Assembly (NCBI GenBank): GCA_947167635.1
Contig: CAMVIT010000006.1
Span: 9,664-73,663, forward strand
Direction: 5' to 3'
DNA length: 64,000 bases
Source: F23-D06 sp947167635
Lineage (GTDB): Bacteria; Bacteroidota; Bacteroidia; Bacteroidales; WCHB1-69
This document shows positions 18,701 through 26,125 of the stretch, one piece after another. Made by a program: the position numbers and the translations under genes. The stretch's first letter is position 1; each line of letters opens with the position of its first letter. Under the pieces are notes generated by a model. That model was not told the DNA's origin. It searched no databases and saw nothing but the letters and a program-made list of their open reading frames with translations.

Positions 18701-20210
18701 TTCCGGCAATCAGCAAGCCGACACGGTTCAAGTGTCGCTGTACTCTATCACCTCTTCGGCGGACTCCAATCACATCTCCGGCGATGACTTGCTGGTTTGC
18801 TATGGCAGTGATGCCATGCTTTTCGTTACATCAGACTTGAACTCATCCTGCATATTGAGTTGGTACGATAATGATTTGCAAAGTGTTGTGATGCAACAAG
18901 ACACGCTGCATTCTGCAGCTGATACTTCCATCTACACGATTCCACAACTTGTGGCGGACACGACTTTGTATGTGGCGGCGTGGTATCAGGACAACTGTCC
19001 TGCCCATATCGGGAGGGCGGACCTTTGGATGAATATGCAAGACGGAACAACGTTGATTTTGCCCGGTCAGGGTGTGCGGCTATATGATTCAGGTGGAGAC
19101 GGATCCCCATACGCAAACAACGAAGCGCTTACGCATACGTTCCAATCCCCGAACAACAGTCTTTTCCTTGTGCGTTTCAACAGCTTCGGGGTGGCCGCAG
19201 GCGACACGCTGTTTGTGTATTCAAATGGAACTATTGTGGGGACCTATACGGGCACGACGCTGCCCGACGACCTGACGCTGCCGACATCATCCCTGACTTT
19301 CCGCTTTGTTTCGGACCATTTCGTCACCGCTTTAGGATGGAGTATTGACATTCTGACGCCTGCGGCGATGACTGAGGTCAGTGCCAGTGTGATTCATTTC
19401 TTTGACACATTGACGACCACTGTCTGTCAAACGGGCGAACCGTTCTCCTATTCCGCATTCACGCAAATAGATATTTCCGATACGGGCATTTTCCAGCTGG
19501 ATACGACGTTGTTCTCCGTGATGGGGTGCGACAGCAATATTACGTTGAAGGTTGAGGTACTGCCTGTCAAAAGCAGTTCTTTGGACACGGTTATCTGTGA
19601 AGGACGCGAGATTGTGTTGGGCGACTACCACTATGCGGCGGACGGTGTGTATCAGTGTAATTTCACGGCAGACAATGGTTGCGACAGCGTGGTCACCGTC
19701 CTGTTGGATGTTATCGAAAGCACTACGCAGATCATCTCCTCGGAGGAGGATTTCTGCGAACAGGTCTTCACAATCTTGTCGTTGCCGGATGTCTGGGAGG
19801 ATTACCGTTGGAGCACCGGGGCCACAACACCCGTGTTGGAGGTCGTGGTTCCCGGTACCTACTCGGTGACAACCCATCGACAGGGATGCGAGGTTACGGC
19901 CAGTTGTACCATCCCGCTCTGTGAATGGGAATTGTACCTCCCGAATGCCATCACGCCAGGCAACTCCGACGGCCTGAACGATTGTTTTTCTCTTTTGGAG
20001 GTCCAGAAGCGCTGGATTGTGGACTTCGAGATATTTGTTTACGACCGGTGGGGTGAGGTGGTTTACTCTTCACGGGATAAGAATTTCAGATGGTACGGAT
20101 CGGTCAACGGTCAGATTTATCCGAATGTTGTATATAACTATATTATCCGCTTGAAGGACATTTATGGAGAGCGGTATCTCCGTAAAGGCATGATTGTGGT
20201 GTTAAAGTAG
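15732..20210 (+). CDS. Large T9SS type B (gliding-motility C-terminal domain) surface protein
   Basis: The 1492-residue protein has a signal peptide (LVCLFVLMLACLLSIAQ). A long beta-rich, tyrosine- and cysteine-containing ectodomain follows, with Ig/PKD-like segments after about residue 850. It ends in a CHU_C/T9SS type B sorting domain (YLPNAITPGNSDGLND...VYDRWGEVVY...IIRLKDIYGE), so it should cross the outer membrane by the type IX system. Near residues 1260-1340 two units of the CDSxIT...V type resemble those in the giant protein at 36.6-43.2 kb. The only start that keeps the signal peptide is TTG at 15732 (the frame opens after TAA at 15714), with no Shine-Dalgarno; coupling to the upstream gene is possible. 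Confidence 0.85.
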   Translation: MQRLVCLFVLMLACLLSIAQQQFPYTVVIDTVVGDCFNNCQAVVTLRNAQGHLIPMDDSLHHPVDSVAYPISNVQYHYKNQLYNSVFYSDSHILTMDVGTYDIGVSGYVTTPSGPVLVDTTLCGIALTSTYNPFSASVLANIAEDDYIYWGGRHERCGNRHALPCGDRGRVQMKLTSGKFPYTVIFTNAQQDTVRYRVFNQPQHNGTDSTYADYRYYYTFDSLPAGTYRIEAFDACSYTLVFSHTVELNDVRVNSLQFKRNPNNYADSNTVRFRAYFYCPRSVYNYDYDFLGTLFEYRFIHTNGVGLPDTSSWRPIDGASVSNAGVGIYCDTLSFAGRYCDLYGHTVRFEVRDSCRQETASVTMTLTPPDTTCYVTEMRSAALCFGQVVPDTCHATCDSAVDFTEWYRIWYNCGHYNGYTNYTGSNLFYYTYPLQWVYTDSATGQVIKTDPVNEITVQSYLTNTDVESVYGTYSYLPLPVVRSLVDAHGCVIMSRFDTLLFVRDTTPAIEFYPWKINSNFNRNNYSSCFNWNRTISVYEEGSPFPLFRDSTVVRLVKSPLYNLYNFTATYANGGWTIVKDDTIHNDANVEATGMNVSISENHLSGGLYIFVCETPCGIDTLQIDIDGIYYNDWEWIEEPVYETWQECNDLLVKPVAGKYRSYTYHIDSQVSNDEPIASYYDYYPGITLLSGEVGGYSATSTSMNVPFRFTIPGEYVIRMSFSGCYEIYSRIDTIHFVRVRVDFDKAYAVVCDSSANTGTAIARAFNGSRPYTYRLFSQPDMHGSLLGTNQSGLFYNIPMSLGQELSIQVTDSCESSYYLNIAAMSIEQSQLLWFEGGPPDPGACVGDTLTLEAFPMNSFITYSWQGPMNFAATGEQISYYVTDTLSKGWIVVELLNTGCQTTVKDSLYLNVFSTPQVFISAVNTVCAGDTVEVQLTARGAGTVNFNMGHSFDGAQSFQSLSVLDQDTLSLLFPIESDNLFWVTQVADQYCSGNQQADTVQVSLYSITSSADSNHISGDDLLVCYGSDAMLFVTSDLNSSCILSWYDNDLQSVVMQQDTLHSAADTSIYTIPQLVADTTLYVAAWYQDNCPAHIGRADLWMNMQDGTTLILPGQGVRLYDSGGDGSPYANNEALTHTFQSPNNSLFLVRFNSFGVAAGDTLFVYSNGTIVGTYTGTTLPDDLTLPTSSLTFRFVSDHFVTALGWSIDILTPAAMTEVSASVIHFFDTLTTTVCQTGEPFSYSAFTQIDISDTGIFQLDTTLFSVMGCDSNITLKVEVLPVKSSSLDTVICEGREIVLGDYHYAADGVYQCNFTADNGCDSVVTVLLDVIESTTQIISSEEDFCEQVFTILSLPDVWEDYRWSTGATTPVLEVVVPGTYSVTTHRQGCEVTASCTIPLCEWELYLPNAITPGNSDGLNDCFSLLEVQKRWIVDFEIFVYDRWGEVVYSSRDKNFRWYGSVNGQIYPNVVYNYIIRLKDIYGERYLRKGMIVVLK

Positions 20211-20233
20211 AATCATGCAAAAATGCTCCTCAA

Positions 20234-20830
20234 TTACTCCGCAAACACCGCCGTCTTGCCGCATTGTTTCAGGAATGTCGCGATGGTGGCTTTTGCCTTT
20301 TCGTTCGCTTTCTTGCGGTTCTCGGGCGTGTTGTAGCGACTCTCAATCCGTCGCTCTACACGCTGTATGAGCGGCTTGGCATCGTATTGCACGGCATTCT
20401 CCTCGCCTTCATTGTCCGACTTGAACCACGAGGAGAGCGTGGACTGCGAGAACTCCACGGGAGGCAGGATGACCCTTACGGTGTCGGAGTTTTCCACGGC
20501 CTGGTATTGTACTTTGTCAAGGTCCATGGTGAGGCTCACCTGCTGCTTGAGTATCTGCACGCAGTCGTGCTTGCGCTTGAGGATGCCGTTGTCCTTGCCC
20601 AAAATTGAACTGCCGAGGCCGCTGCCGTAGAAGCTCTCCTTGGCATAGTCCTCGGTGATGGTCGAGTAAAGGTACAGGATGCCGACGGGGCGGGAGGACT
20701 CGATGACGGTGGGGGTCTCTTTCAAGGTGATGTCGTTGCCGGCCTTGCGAAAGCTGAGGCGACTGAGCAGGCTTGCAATGGCAACCAACAGGATGACGGC
20801 GCTGAGGATGAGGATATGTTTGGGTTTCAT
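20234..20830 (-). CDS. DUF4230 protein, membrane-anchored
   Basis: The 198-residue protein has an N-terminal membrane segment (ILILSAVILLVAIASLL) and a DUF4230 domain. The C-terminal stretch (RIESRYNTPENRKKANEKAKATIATFLKQ) is the usual amphipathic tail of the family. No biochemical role is known. It is the second of two adjacent DUF4230 genes, separated by 12 bp, which may act as a pair. Confidence 0.75.
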   Translation of the reverse strand: MKPKHILILSAVILLVAIASLLSRLSFRKAGNDITLKETPTVIESSRPVGILYLYSTITEDYAKESFYGSGLGSSILGKDNGILKRKHDCVQILKQQVSLTMDLDKVQYQAVENSDTVRVILPPVEFSQSTLSSWFKSDNEGEENAVQYDAKPLIQRVERRIESRYNTPENRKKANEKAKATIATFLKQCGKTAVFAE

Positions 20831-20842
20831 GACAATGCGGCT

Positions 20843-21442
20843 TTAGTGGATGAACACGGGGTGGAGACCGATGGCTGTCAGCATGGAGGTGAACACCAGT
20901 TCGGTGTTGTGGGTCAGCTCGTCGGACAACTGTTGCTGGATGACCTTGTCTTGCTTCAGGACATCTTCAAAAGCCATGGTCTTGATTTGCTGGATGGTGG
21001 TCTCGCCCACCTTGTCGCGCAAACCGGTCGAGATGGCCACAATCTCATTCTGGTCGGTATAGGGGACGAACGATTTGTCGATGACCTTCGCTTTGGGAAG
21101 GCGGATTTCGATGCTGTCCTCACTAATGAAACGAAGGTCTTTTTCGGTCAGCTCGTCAAGGTCGATACCGTAGCGGATGGTCACATCCACGGGGATGACA
21201 CACAGTCGTCTGCCGAGTTTCCATCGGGTGGGGTTGAGGGTGGTCAATTGCGTCTCGGAGTCATAGATGCCCATCTTGCGGATGGTCACCTCCGTGGAGG
21301 CCACCTGCGACTGGGCCTGCAACATCCCGATGATTTCTCCTGTGGAAGGAGTGGGCCGATCCGGTCCCTTGACAGGCCAATATATGGCGAGAAGCAGTGC
21401 CAGAATGCTGATGGCCAATATAATCCAATATTTCCGTTTCAT
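20843..21442 (-). CDS. DUF4230 protein, membrane-anchored (first of pair)
   Basis: The 199-residue product has an N-terminal membrane anchor (WIILAISILALLLAIYW) and a DUF4230 domain (KMGIYDSETQ, VDVTIRYGIDL, IEIRLPKAKVID). It is clearly paralogous in layout to the next gene, although sequence identity is low. It is transcribed from a -7 box at 21467 that is shared almost base for base with the giant repeat-protein gene. Confidence 0.72.
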   Translation of the reverse strand: MKRKYWIILAISILALLLAIYWPVKGPDRPTPSTGEIIGMLQAQSQVASTEVTIRKMGIYDSETQLTTLNPTRWKLGRRLCVIPVDVTIRYGIDLDELTEKDLRFISEDSIEIRLPKAKVIDKSFVPYTDQNEIVAISTGLRDKVGETTIQQIKTMAFEDVLKQDKVIQQQLSDELTHNTELVFTSMLTAIGLHPVFIH

Positions 21443-21466
21443 AATTTGCCGTTTTTTTTAAGAACG

Positions 21467-21474
21467 CAAATGTA
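21467..21474 (-). promoter_or_regulatory. -7 promoter box for DUF4230 pair
   Basis: TACATTTG matches TAnnTTTG. About 25 bp around it (21466-21490) equals the promoter at 43247-43271 except for one base. Confidence 0.75.
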
Positions 21475-21562
21475 CATAAATTATGAATACACCGGATGGG
21501 GTGTCGCAGAGCTGATTCATTAAGGTCCGGCGATAATATGATGGACCGTGGTGTTGTGACAG

Positions 21563-22279
21563 CTACTGAAGCTGCAGCAGGTATTGGCGGATGGTCTCTT
21601 GCAGGCCCAGATAAAGGGCGTCGCAGATCAGGGCATGGCCGATGGAGACCTCCAGCAGGCCGGGGATGTGCTCTTGGAAATACCGCAGATTCACCAGCGA
21701 GAGGTCATGGCCGGCATTCAATCCGATCTGTTGCCGCTCGGCTTCCTGCGCGGCCAGCACGAAGTCGCGGATGGCGGCCTCGCGGTCCTTCAGGTAGTTG
21801 GCGGCATACGACTCTGTGTAGAGCTCCACGCGGTCGGTGGCCGTCTCCTTGGCATGCACGATCATCTGCGGGTCGGCGTTGACGAAGATGCTGGTGCGGA
21901 TGCCCTTGGCGTGCAGCTGCCCGATGATGTCGGTGAGGAAAGCCTTGTTGCGGAGGGTGTCCCAACCAGCGTTAGAGGTCAGCGCCTCGGGCGGGTCGGG
22001 CACCAAGGTGACTTGCGTGGGCACAATGTCCAGCACCAATTGCATGAACCTGTCGGACGGATAACCCTCGATGTTGAACTCCGTGGTGACGATTTTCTTG
22101 AGGTCGTACACGTCCTGGTAGCGGATGTGCCGCTCGTCGGGACGCGGATGGACGGTGATGCCCTGAGCGCCGAAACGCTCACAGTCTTTGGCCACTTGGA
22201 TCAGGTCGGGCATGTTGCCTCCGCGGGCATTGCGGATGGTCGCGACCTTGTTGATGTTAACGCTAAGTCTGGTGTTCAT
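21563..22279 (-). CDS. pdxJ: Pyridoxine 5'-phosphate synthase
   Basis: The 238-residue TIM-barrel enzyme makes pyridoxine 5'-phosphate from 1-deoxyxylulose-5-P and 3-amino-2-oxopropyl phosphate (DXP-dependent vitamin B6 route). Diagnostic stretches are RLSVNINKVATIRNARG at the N-terminus, GITVHPRPDERHI (catalytic His), FNIEGYP (catalytic Glu) and GLNAGHDLSL (catalytic His), and EVSIGHALICDAL near the end. The length is typical. It follows queA by 30 bp on the same strand. Confidence 0.95.
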   Translation of the reverse strand: MNTRLSVNINKVATIRNARGGNMPDLIQVAKDCERFGAQGITVHPRPDERHIRYQDVYDLKKIVTTEFNIEGYPSDRFMQLVLDIVPTQVTLVPDPPEALTSNAGWDTLRNKAFLTDIIGQLHAKGIRTSIFVNADPQMIVHAKETATDRVELYTESYAANYLKDREAAIRDFVLAAQEAERQQIGLNAGHDLSLVNLRYFQEHIPGLLEVSIGHALICDALYLGLQETIRQYLLQLQ

Positions 22280-22309
22280 AGGGGGATGTGTTTCTTGGTT
22301 GTTGAATGG

Positions 22310-23563
22310 TTAAGATGAATGCGAGCTGCTGACGGCCAATTCTTTCGGGAGATATAAATTAGAGTCTCCGTAGCTGAGAAAACGATAGTCGTGGTCAAGG
22401 GCGTGACGGTAGATGGCGTGCCACTCGTTGCCGACAAAGGCGGCGATGAGCAGCAGAAGAGTGCTCTTGGGTTGGTGGAAATTGGTGACAATGCCCTGCA
22501 CGACGCGAGGCTTGTAGGTGGGGAGGATGATGAGCCGTGTGGCGGCCTGCAGGAGGTCTGTGCTTTGCCGCTCCAGATGGCCGCGGATGGCGGTGAGAGA
22601 CTCTTCGAGGGAGATTTCCCGCAGCGCGGTGTCGTCGTAGATCTCCCATTGTTCCACCAGCAGCGGGTTTGGACGCCCGAGTCGCAGCTTGGCCCCGATG
22701 ATGAAGAGCGACTCCAATGTGCGGGCCACGGTGGTGCCCACTGCAATGCGCCGGCGCAGCCGACTGCCCAACAGCAGCTCTATGAGCGCTTCCGTGATGA
22801 CGATCTTCTCCTCGTGCATGTAATGCTCCCCGATGGTCTCCGTGGAAACGGGCTTGAAGGTGCCGGCCCCGACATGCAGGGTGATGTACTCCGTGTCGAT
22901 GCCTTTGGCGTGCAGAGCGTCGAAGACTTCGGGCGTGAAATGCAGCCCGGCGGTGGGGGCGGCCACGGAGCCGTCGTAGCGTGCATAGACGGTTTGGTAG
23001 CGTTGCTCGTCATCGGCGGTGGCGTCGCGCTTGATGTAGGGTGGGAGCGGAATCTTGCCATAGTGCTCCAGCCATTCGGCGAAAGAGACATCGGCGGCAT
23101 CCCAGTCGAAGGTGACCTCGAAGGAGGCCCCCTCCAGATTCTCGCCACGCGTGGCGGTGATGCGGACCATTCGGTCGCCGATGGGCACATCGATATAGAG
23201 CGGGTGCTTCCAACGCTTGGCGTTGCCCACCATGCACTTCCATGTCACTGTGCCGGTCTGGGCGAAAGCTGTCGCGGGGTCGGATGTGGGGGAGAGGGGC
23301 TCCAGACAGAAAATCTCAATGGCCGCGCCCGTGGTGTTGTGGACCAACAGCCGCGCATGGATGACCTTGGAGTCGTTCAGGATAAGCAGGTCGCCGGAGT
23401 TGAGCTGGTCCGCCAGCTGGCAGAAACGGCTGTCCGTGATCTTCCCGTCCTTGTAAACCAACAGCTTCGACTGGTCGCGTTGTGCCACGGGGAAGAAGGC
23501 GATGCGGTCTTCTGGCAGCTCGTAGTCGTAGTCTTCGATGCGTATGTCTCTGTCGTTTGTCAT
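22310..23563 (-). CDS. queA: tRNA preQ1 ribosyltransferase-isomerase
   Basis: This enzyme transfers the ribosyl part of SAM to preQ1 in tRNA to give epoxyqueuosine. Recognition comes from YELPEDRIAFFPVAQRDQSKLLV at the start, GDLLILNDSKVIHARL, the central block ending TAGLHFTPEVFDAL, THVGAGTFKPV-like LHVGAGTFKPVSTE, and NFHQPKSTLLLLIAAF. The start at 23563 is required because the -7 box lies at 23572-23579; an upstream ATG at 23614 would precede the promoter. At 417 residues it is longer than enterobacterial QueA, as is usual in Bacteroidota. Confidence 0.95.
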   Translation of the reverse strand: MTNDRDIRIEDYDYELPEDRIAFFPVAQRDQSKLLVYKDGKITDSRFCQLADQLNSGDLLILNDSKVIHARLLVHNTTGAAIEIFCLEPLSPTSDPATAFAQTGTVTWKCMVGNAKRWKHPLYIDVPIGDRMVRITATRGENLEGASFEVTFDWDAADVSFAEWLEHYGKIPLPPYIKRDATADDEQRYQTVYARYDGSVAAPTAGLHFTPEVFDALHAKGIDTEYITLHVGAGTFKPVSTETIGEHYMHEEKIVITEALIELLLGSRLRRRIAVGTTVARTLESLFIIGAKLRLGRPNPLLVEQWEIYDDTALREISLEESLTAIRGHLERQSTDLLQAATRLIILPTYKPRVVQGIVTNFHQPKSTLLLLIAAFVGNEWHAIYRHALDHDYRFLSYGDSNLYLPKELAVSSSHSS

Positions 23564-23571
23564 AGCGGCGG

Positions 23572-23579
23572 CAAAAATA
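23572..23579 (-). promoter_or_regulatory. -7 promoter box for queA, nearly leaderless
   Basis: TATTTTTG lies only 8 nt from the ATG, so the transcript should have almost no leader. The junction TTTGCCGCCGCTATGAC is identical at folK (51221-51235). Confidence 0.75.
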
Positions 23580-23709
23580 CGAAATTTAAGGGCTGTAGTG
23601 AGAAAAAGAAGCATGGGGAACGGCCTTTTTTCTCCGGTATGTATGTAATATATTGAATTTTAGCATGATAAAAAAGAAAAGGAAGAATTTGCCAAAATGA
23701 AAAAAAGTG

Positions 23710-23717
23710 TATTTTTG
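23710..23717 (+). promoter_or_regulatory. Promoter for tRNA-Pro/tRNA-Arg
   Basis: TATTTTTG at -7 is preceded 18 nt upstream by TTTG at 23688-23691, giving a complete Bacteroidota -33/-7 promoter. The tRNA begins 11 nt after the box. Confidence 0.8.
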
Positions 23718-23728
23718 CAGCCTCGAAA

Positions 23729-23803
23729 CGGGATATAGCGTAGTCCGGTTATCGCGCCTGCTTTGGGAGCAGGAGGTCGCCTGTTCGAATCAGGCTATCC
23801 CGA
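23729..23803 (+). tRNA. tRNA-Pro(TGG)
   Basis: A 75-nt cloverleaf with acceptor CGGGATA/TATCCCG, anticodon stem CCTGC/GCAGG and loop TTTGGGA (anticodon TGG at 23764-23766). T-loop TTCGAAT and discriminator A. CCA is not encoded. Confidence 0.96.
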
Positions 23804-23810
23804 CGCGGAT

Positions 23811-23884
23811 GGTTCCGTAGCTCAACTGGATAGAGCAGCTGCCTTCTAAGCAGCAGGTTCTGCGTTCGAGTCGCAGCGGAATCA
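23811..23884 (+). tRNA. tRNA-Arg(TCT)
   Basis: A 74-nt cloverleaf with acceptor GGTTCCG/CGGAATC (one G-U pair), anticodon stem GCTGC/GCAGC and loop CTTCTAA (anticodon TCT at 23865-23867... counted from the loop at 23863-23869 within this tRNA by one reading, 23845-23847 by direct base count, which I use). T-loop TTCGAGT, discriminator A. It lies 7 nt after tRNA-Pro and shares its promoter. Confidence 0.93.
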
Positions 23885-23893
23885 CGAAGGAAA

Positions 23894-23933
23894 GGCAAGC
23901 ATTTATGGCAATCGCTGTAAGTGCTTGCTTTTT
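23894..23933 (+). terminator. Terminator after tRNA pair
   Basis: GCAAGCA pairs with TGCTTGC across a partly structured loop and is followed by TTTTT. It lies 10 nt past tRNA-Arg. Confidence 0.75.
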
Positions 23934-23982
23934 AGGGAATACAAGCTGTGTGGACGTCCCAAAACTCCCCTTCTTTTTTATG

Positions 23983-24389
23983 GAATTATATATTTGATGG
24001 CACAAATCAGGGCGTTTGCATCCTTTTTTTTATTTGGGCGTGCCGGCGCGGTGGCGCGGAATCACGTTGCATTCGCATACACCATAAAATGCCGCCGCGC
24101 CGTCGGGCTTTCCACTGCAATGATTTTGGCTTAAAGCCCACCAGCATTCCGCGAGACGCGAAGCGTCAAGCGGAACCTCCGTCTCGCCAGGGAACGCATT
24201 CCCACCAAAATCATTTTCGTTTCAATCCCTCACGCAGGCTCGTCGAACCCTTCATCCGTTTCGCGGCGAGCAACGCACACCCTCGTCTCAACCTTCTTCC
24301 GCGCCGCGATTGTCATCATGCGCACGCACCCATACCAGGGGTTGCAGCGCTCGTTCCTCACGCTTTAACCCCTGGCTACCGAGCTCTTG
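23983..24389. repeat. Dispersed structured repeat, copy 2
   Basis: About 407 bp aligned along its length with copy 1. Relative to copy 1 it shows two paired changes: the stem base at 24122 is G (A in copy 1) with its partner 24212 C (T in copy 1), and 24130 C with 24136 G (T and A in copy 1). The long GC stem has one T (GGTGGC) that becomes a G-T wobble. It ends at CTACCGAGCTCTTG before a run of palindromes. No credible protein is encoded. Confidence 0.88.
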
Positions 24390-24512
24390 CCCCTAAAGGG
24401 GCTGCTCAATGAAATACATCAACTATTATTTCTACCGAGCTTTTGCCCCTACCGGGGCCGCTCAAGGAAAACTCTTAATTATAATTATTGCCTCTATTGT
24501 CCCGGAGGGACA
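24390..24512. repeat. Cluster of short palindromic units after repeat copy 2
   Basis: Two copies of a CTACCGAGCT(C/T)TTGCCCC...GGGGC unit occur, with loops TAAA and TACC. A third palindrome follows, TGTCCC-GGA-GGGACA (24498-24512), with a GGA triloop. Copy 1 ends in a similar unit. These look like REP-type elements without their own gene. Confidence 0.65.
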
Positions 24513-24513
24513 T

Positions 24514-24641
24514 CCTCTCAATAACCCCACACAAGCGACGAAGGAGCGCAATGTGGGGATGGATGACGGTACCGACACCCTCTCAATAACCCCACACAAG
24601 CGACGAAGGAGCGCAGTGGGGAGGAACGACGGCACCGACAC
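24514..24641. repeat. Imperfect tandem repeat, two units of 65 and 63 bp
   Basis: Each unit starts CCTCTCAATAACCCCACAC, continues with AAGCGACGAAGGAGCGCA and ends GACGG(T/C)ACCGACAC. A third CCTCTC begins at 24642. Inside each unit CCCCACA and TGTGGGG (or CCCCAC and GTGGGG) can pair. No reading frame appears to be conserved between them. Confidence 0.75.
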
Positions 24642-24642
24642 C

Positions 24643-25030
24643 CTCTCGCGGCGCAGGAGTCATTGCTTAAGATGCCTGAAACTTGCTCGCCGCGAAAGGG
24701 AGGCGTTGGAAAAAAAGCGTTGCTTGGAAAACTGTTACTATCGGCCTTGTGCCATCATGTATATAAGTACCCCTTCTGATCAGAAGAGGAGTTTGCGCCT
24801 CCCGGCACTGCCGTGCCACGGGTAAAAAAACGATGGAGAAAACAAGCTCTTTTGTTTTTTGGGGTCAACTACTATATCATTGCCTGAAATATTCTGAAAT
24901 CTTCCATATCAGTTGGATATTTTGTGGTGCAAAATTACGAAAAATTCCAAAATCTCACAAATTTTTACACTGATTTATTCCAAAATCTCATAATTTATTT
25001 TCGCGAAATATTCCAAATCCTCATATTTAC
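24643..25030. other. Non-coding AT-rich stretch
   Basis: I see no gene here. It holds a small inverted repeat near 24772-24800 and an AT-rich part with repeated TTCCAAAATCTCA-like words (24934, 24978) just before the RHS remnant. Confidence 0.5.
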
Positions 25031-25140
25031 ATTATCAGCCTCTTGCCCGTTGAAAAAGTACCGATACCCCCCCCATAGCGGGAAGAGGGAATTTTGGCGG
25101 GTATGTGGGGGATGGAATCATGGCGCGAAGATAGGATTTT
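25031..25140 (-). pseudogene. RHS tip remnant without toxin domain
   Basis: On the minus strand this matches the start of the RHS gene at 27003, including about 18 bp upstream of its ATG and the following coding part PPKFPLPAMGGYRYFFNGQEADN. Eight C in a row at 25067-25074, where the intact versions have six G plus A/T on the coding strand, shift the frame by +1. Homology stops right after the conserved ADN, so the toxin part is missing. It marks a third, degraded cassette end of the RHS island. Confidence 0.8.
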
Positions 25141-25157
25141 TTCGGGAATTCAGAAAT

Positions 25158-25643
25158 TTAGTGCGATTTTCCTACAACATAAAAACAATTGAATTTTTTC
25201 ACTTGATATTCTCCTCGGCTTTTCTTCATCTCCAGGACGACAATGCTATGATCGTGTTCAGACCCTTCAGGATTGTTTGAAATCAAACCTTCGATTTCAC
25301 AGACGAACCTGTTATTTTTTTGAGCAAGAGAAATGTTCCAAACTTGCGTGATCTTTTCTTGATCTTGAAGGAATTTCGTGTCTGACAAAACAAAAGTGAC
25401 TGTCTTGCCTTGAATAGTATAAGATTTGCACCAAGGCGTATCGCAAAATCCGGCTTGTGAGATGTATATGGAGTCTGTCAACCCATAATACAGATGCTTA
25501 TAATACATTTTGTCAGACAATAACACTTGCAAAACGTCCTCGCAAGAGCAAGACTTGCCCAATTGATTATACGACGATTGACCCTCAGACATTGTGGGCG
25601 ACAATATGAGTGCTGTGACAAAAAACATTATCGTTATTCGCAT
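25158..25643 (-). CDS. Secreted small protein, candidate RHS immunity partner
   Basis: The 161-residue product has a signal peptide (MRITIMFFVTALILSPTMSEG) and four cysteines, two in GKSCSCEDV. I recognise no family. It follows the 156-aa secreted gene by 11 bp, downstream of the metallopeptidase-type RHS toxin, where immunity genes are normally placed. Its export fits a partner acting in the periplasm. It could also be the immunity gene of a toxin now lost from the remnant beyond it. Confidence 0.6.
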   Translation of the reverse strand: MRITIMFFVTALILSPTMSEGQSSYNQLGKSCSCEDVLQVLLSDKMYYKHLYYGLTDSIYISQAGFCDTPWCKSYTIQGKTVTFVLSDTKFLQDQEKITQVWNISLAQKNNRFVCEIEGLISNNPEGSEHDHSIVVLEMKKSRGEYQVKKFNCFYVVGKSH

Positions 25644-25654
25644 GATTCATTTTT

Positions 25655-26125
25655 TTACGTTATGCTGCCTCCGCAGACTTGCCAACGCCCGCGCTTTCTG
25701 ACGGCTCGAATTGTGGCCTGATTTTCCGTATCTCTTCCGATGCTCAGTCGTACCTTGTTGCGTCCTTCCCAACCGAATCCCAGTATTTCCAATACAAGGT
25801 TAAGCTTCCTGCCTGAGACAAAGGTTGGCGGTGCTATTTCCCTTGATACAAACACAATCGTTTTCTCGTCCTCCCCGTGATGGGTGATGGTTACATTTTC
25901 AGTGAAATGGTTTGTGATAATGTATATGGTGTCGAATTGTGACAATCGAAAGTACCATTCAACCATTGAATCTGTAAAAAAAGTCATGATTAGGGCGGAA
26001 TCCACTTCAGGATGCTCGGCGCATAAGGAGTAGTTCTCTTCAAAGAACGCTTCACACGATGGTAGGGCTTCAGCGGAGAAGATGCTCATTAATGTAACAA
26101 CAACGATACTCAGTAATGTTTTCAT
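25655..26125 (-). CDS. Secreted small protein, candidate immunity to metallopeptidase RHS toxin
   Basis: The 156-residue product has a signal peptide (MKTLLSIVVVTLMSIFSAEA) and no recognised domain. Its ATG overlaps the TGA of the RHS-metallopeptidase gene by 4 nt (26122-26125), so the two are translationally coupled, as toxin-immunity pairs usually are. Predicted export suggests it protects the envelope compartment. Confidence 0.65.
   Translation of the reverse strand: MKTLLSIVVVTLMSIFSAEALPSCEAFFEENYSLCAEHPEVDSALIMTFFTDSMVEWYFRLSQFDTIYIITNHFTENVTITHHGEDEKTIVFVSREIAPPTFVSGRKLNLVLEILGFGWEGRNKVRLSIGRDTENQATIRAVRKRGRWQVCGGSIT

Noticed and set aside
23811..23884. Alternative anticodon position for the second tRNA
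   Set aside because: Direct counting of the 7-base loop CTTCTAA places TCT at 23845-23847; the other position mentioned in that entry is a miscount and should be ignored.
24514..24641. Possible short CRISPR array
   Set aside because: Only two adjoining units without unique spacers, and no cas genes.
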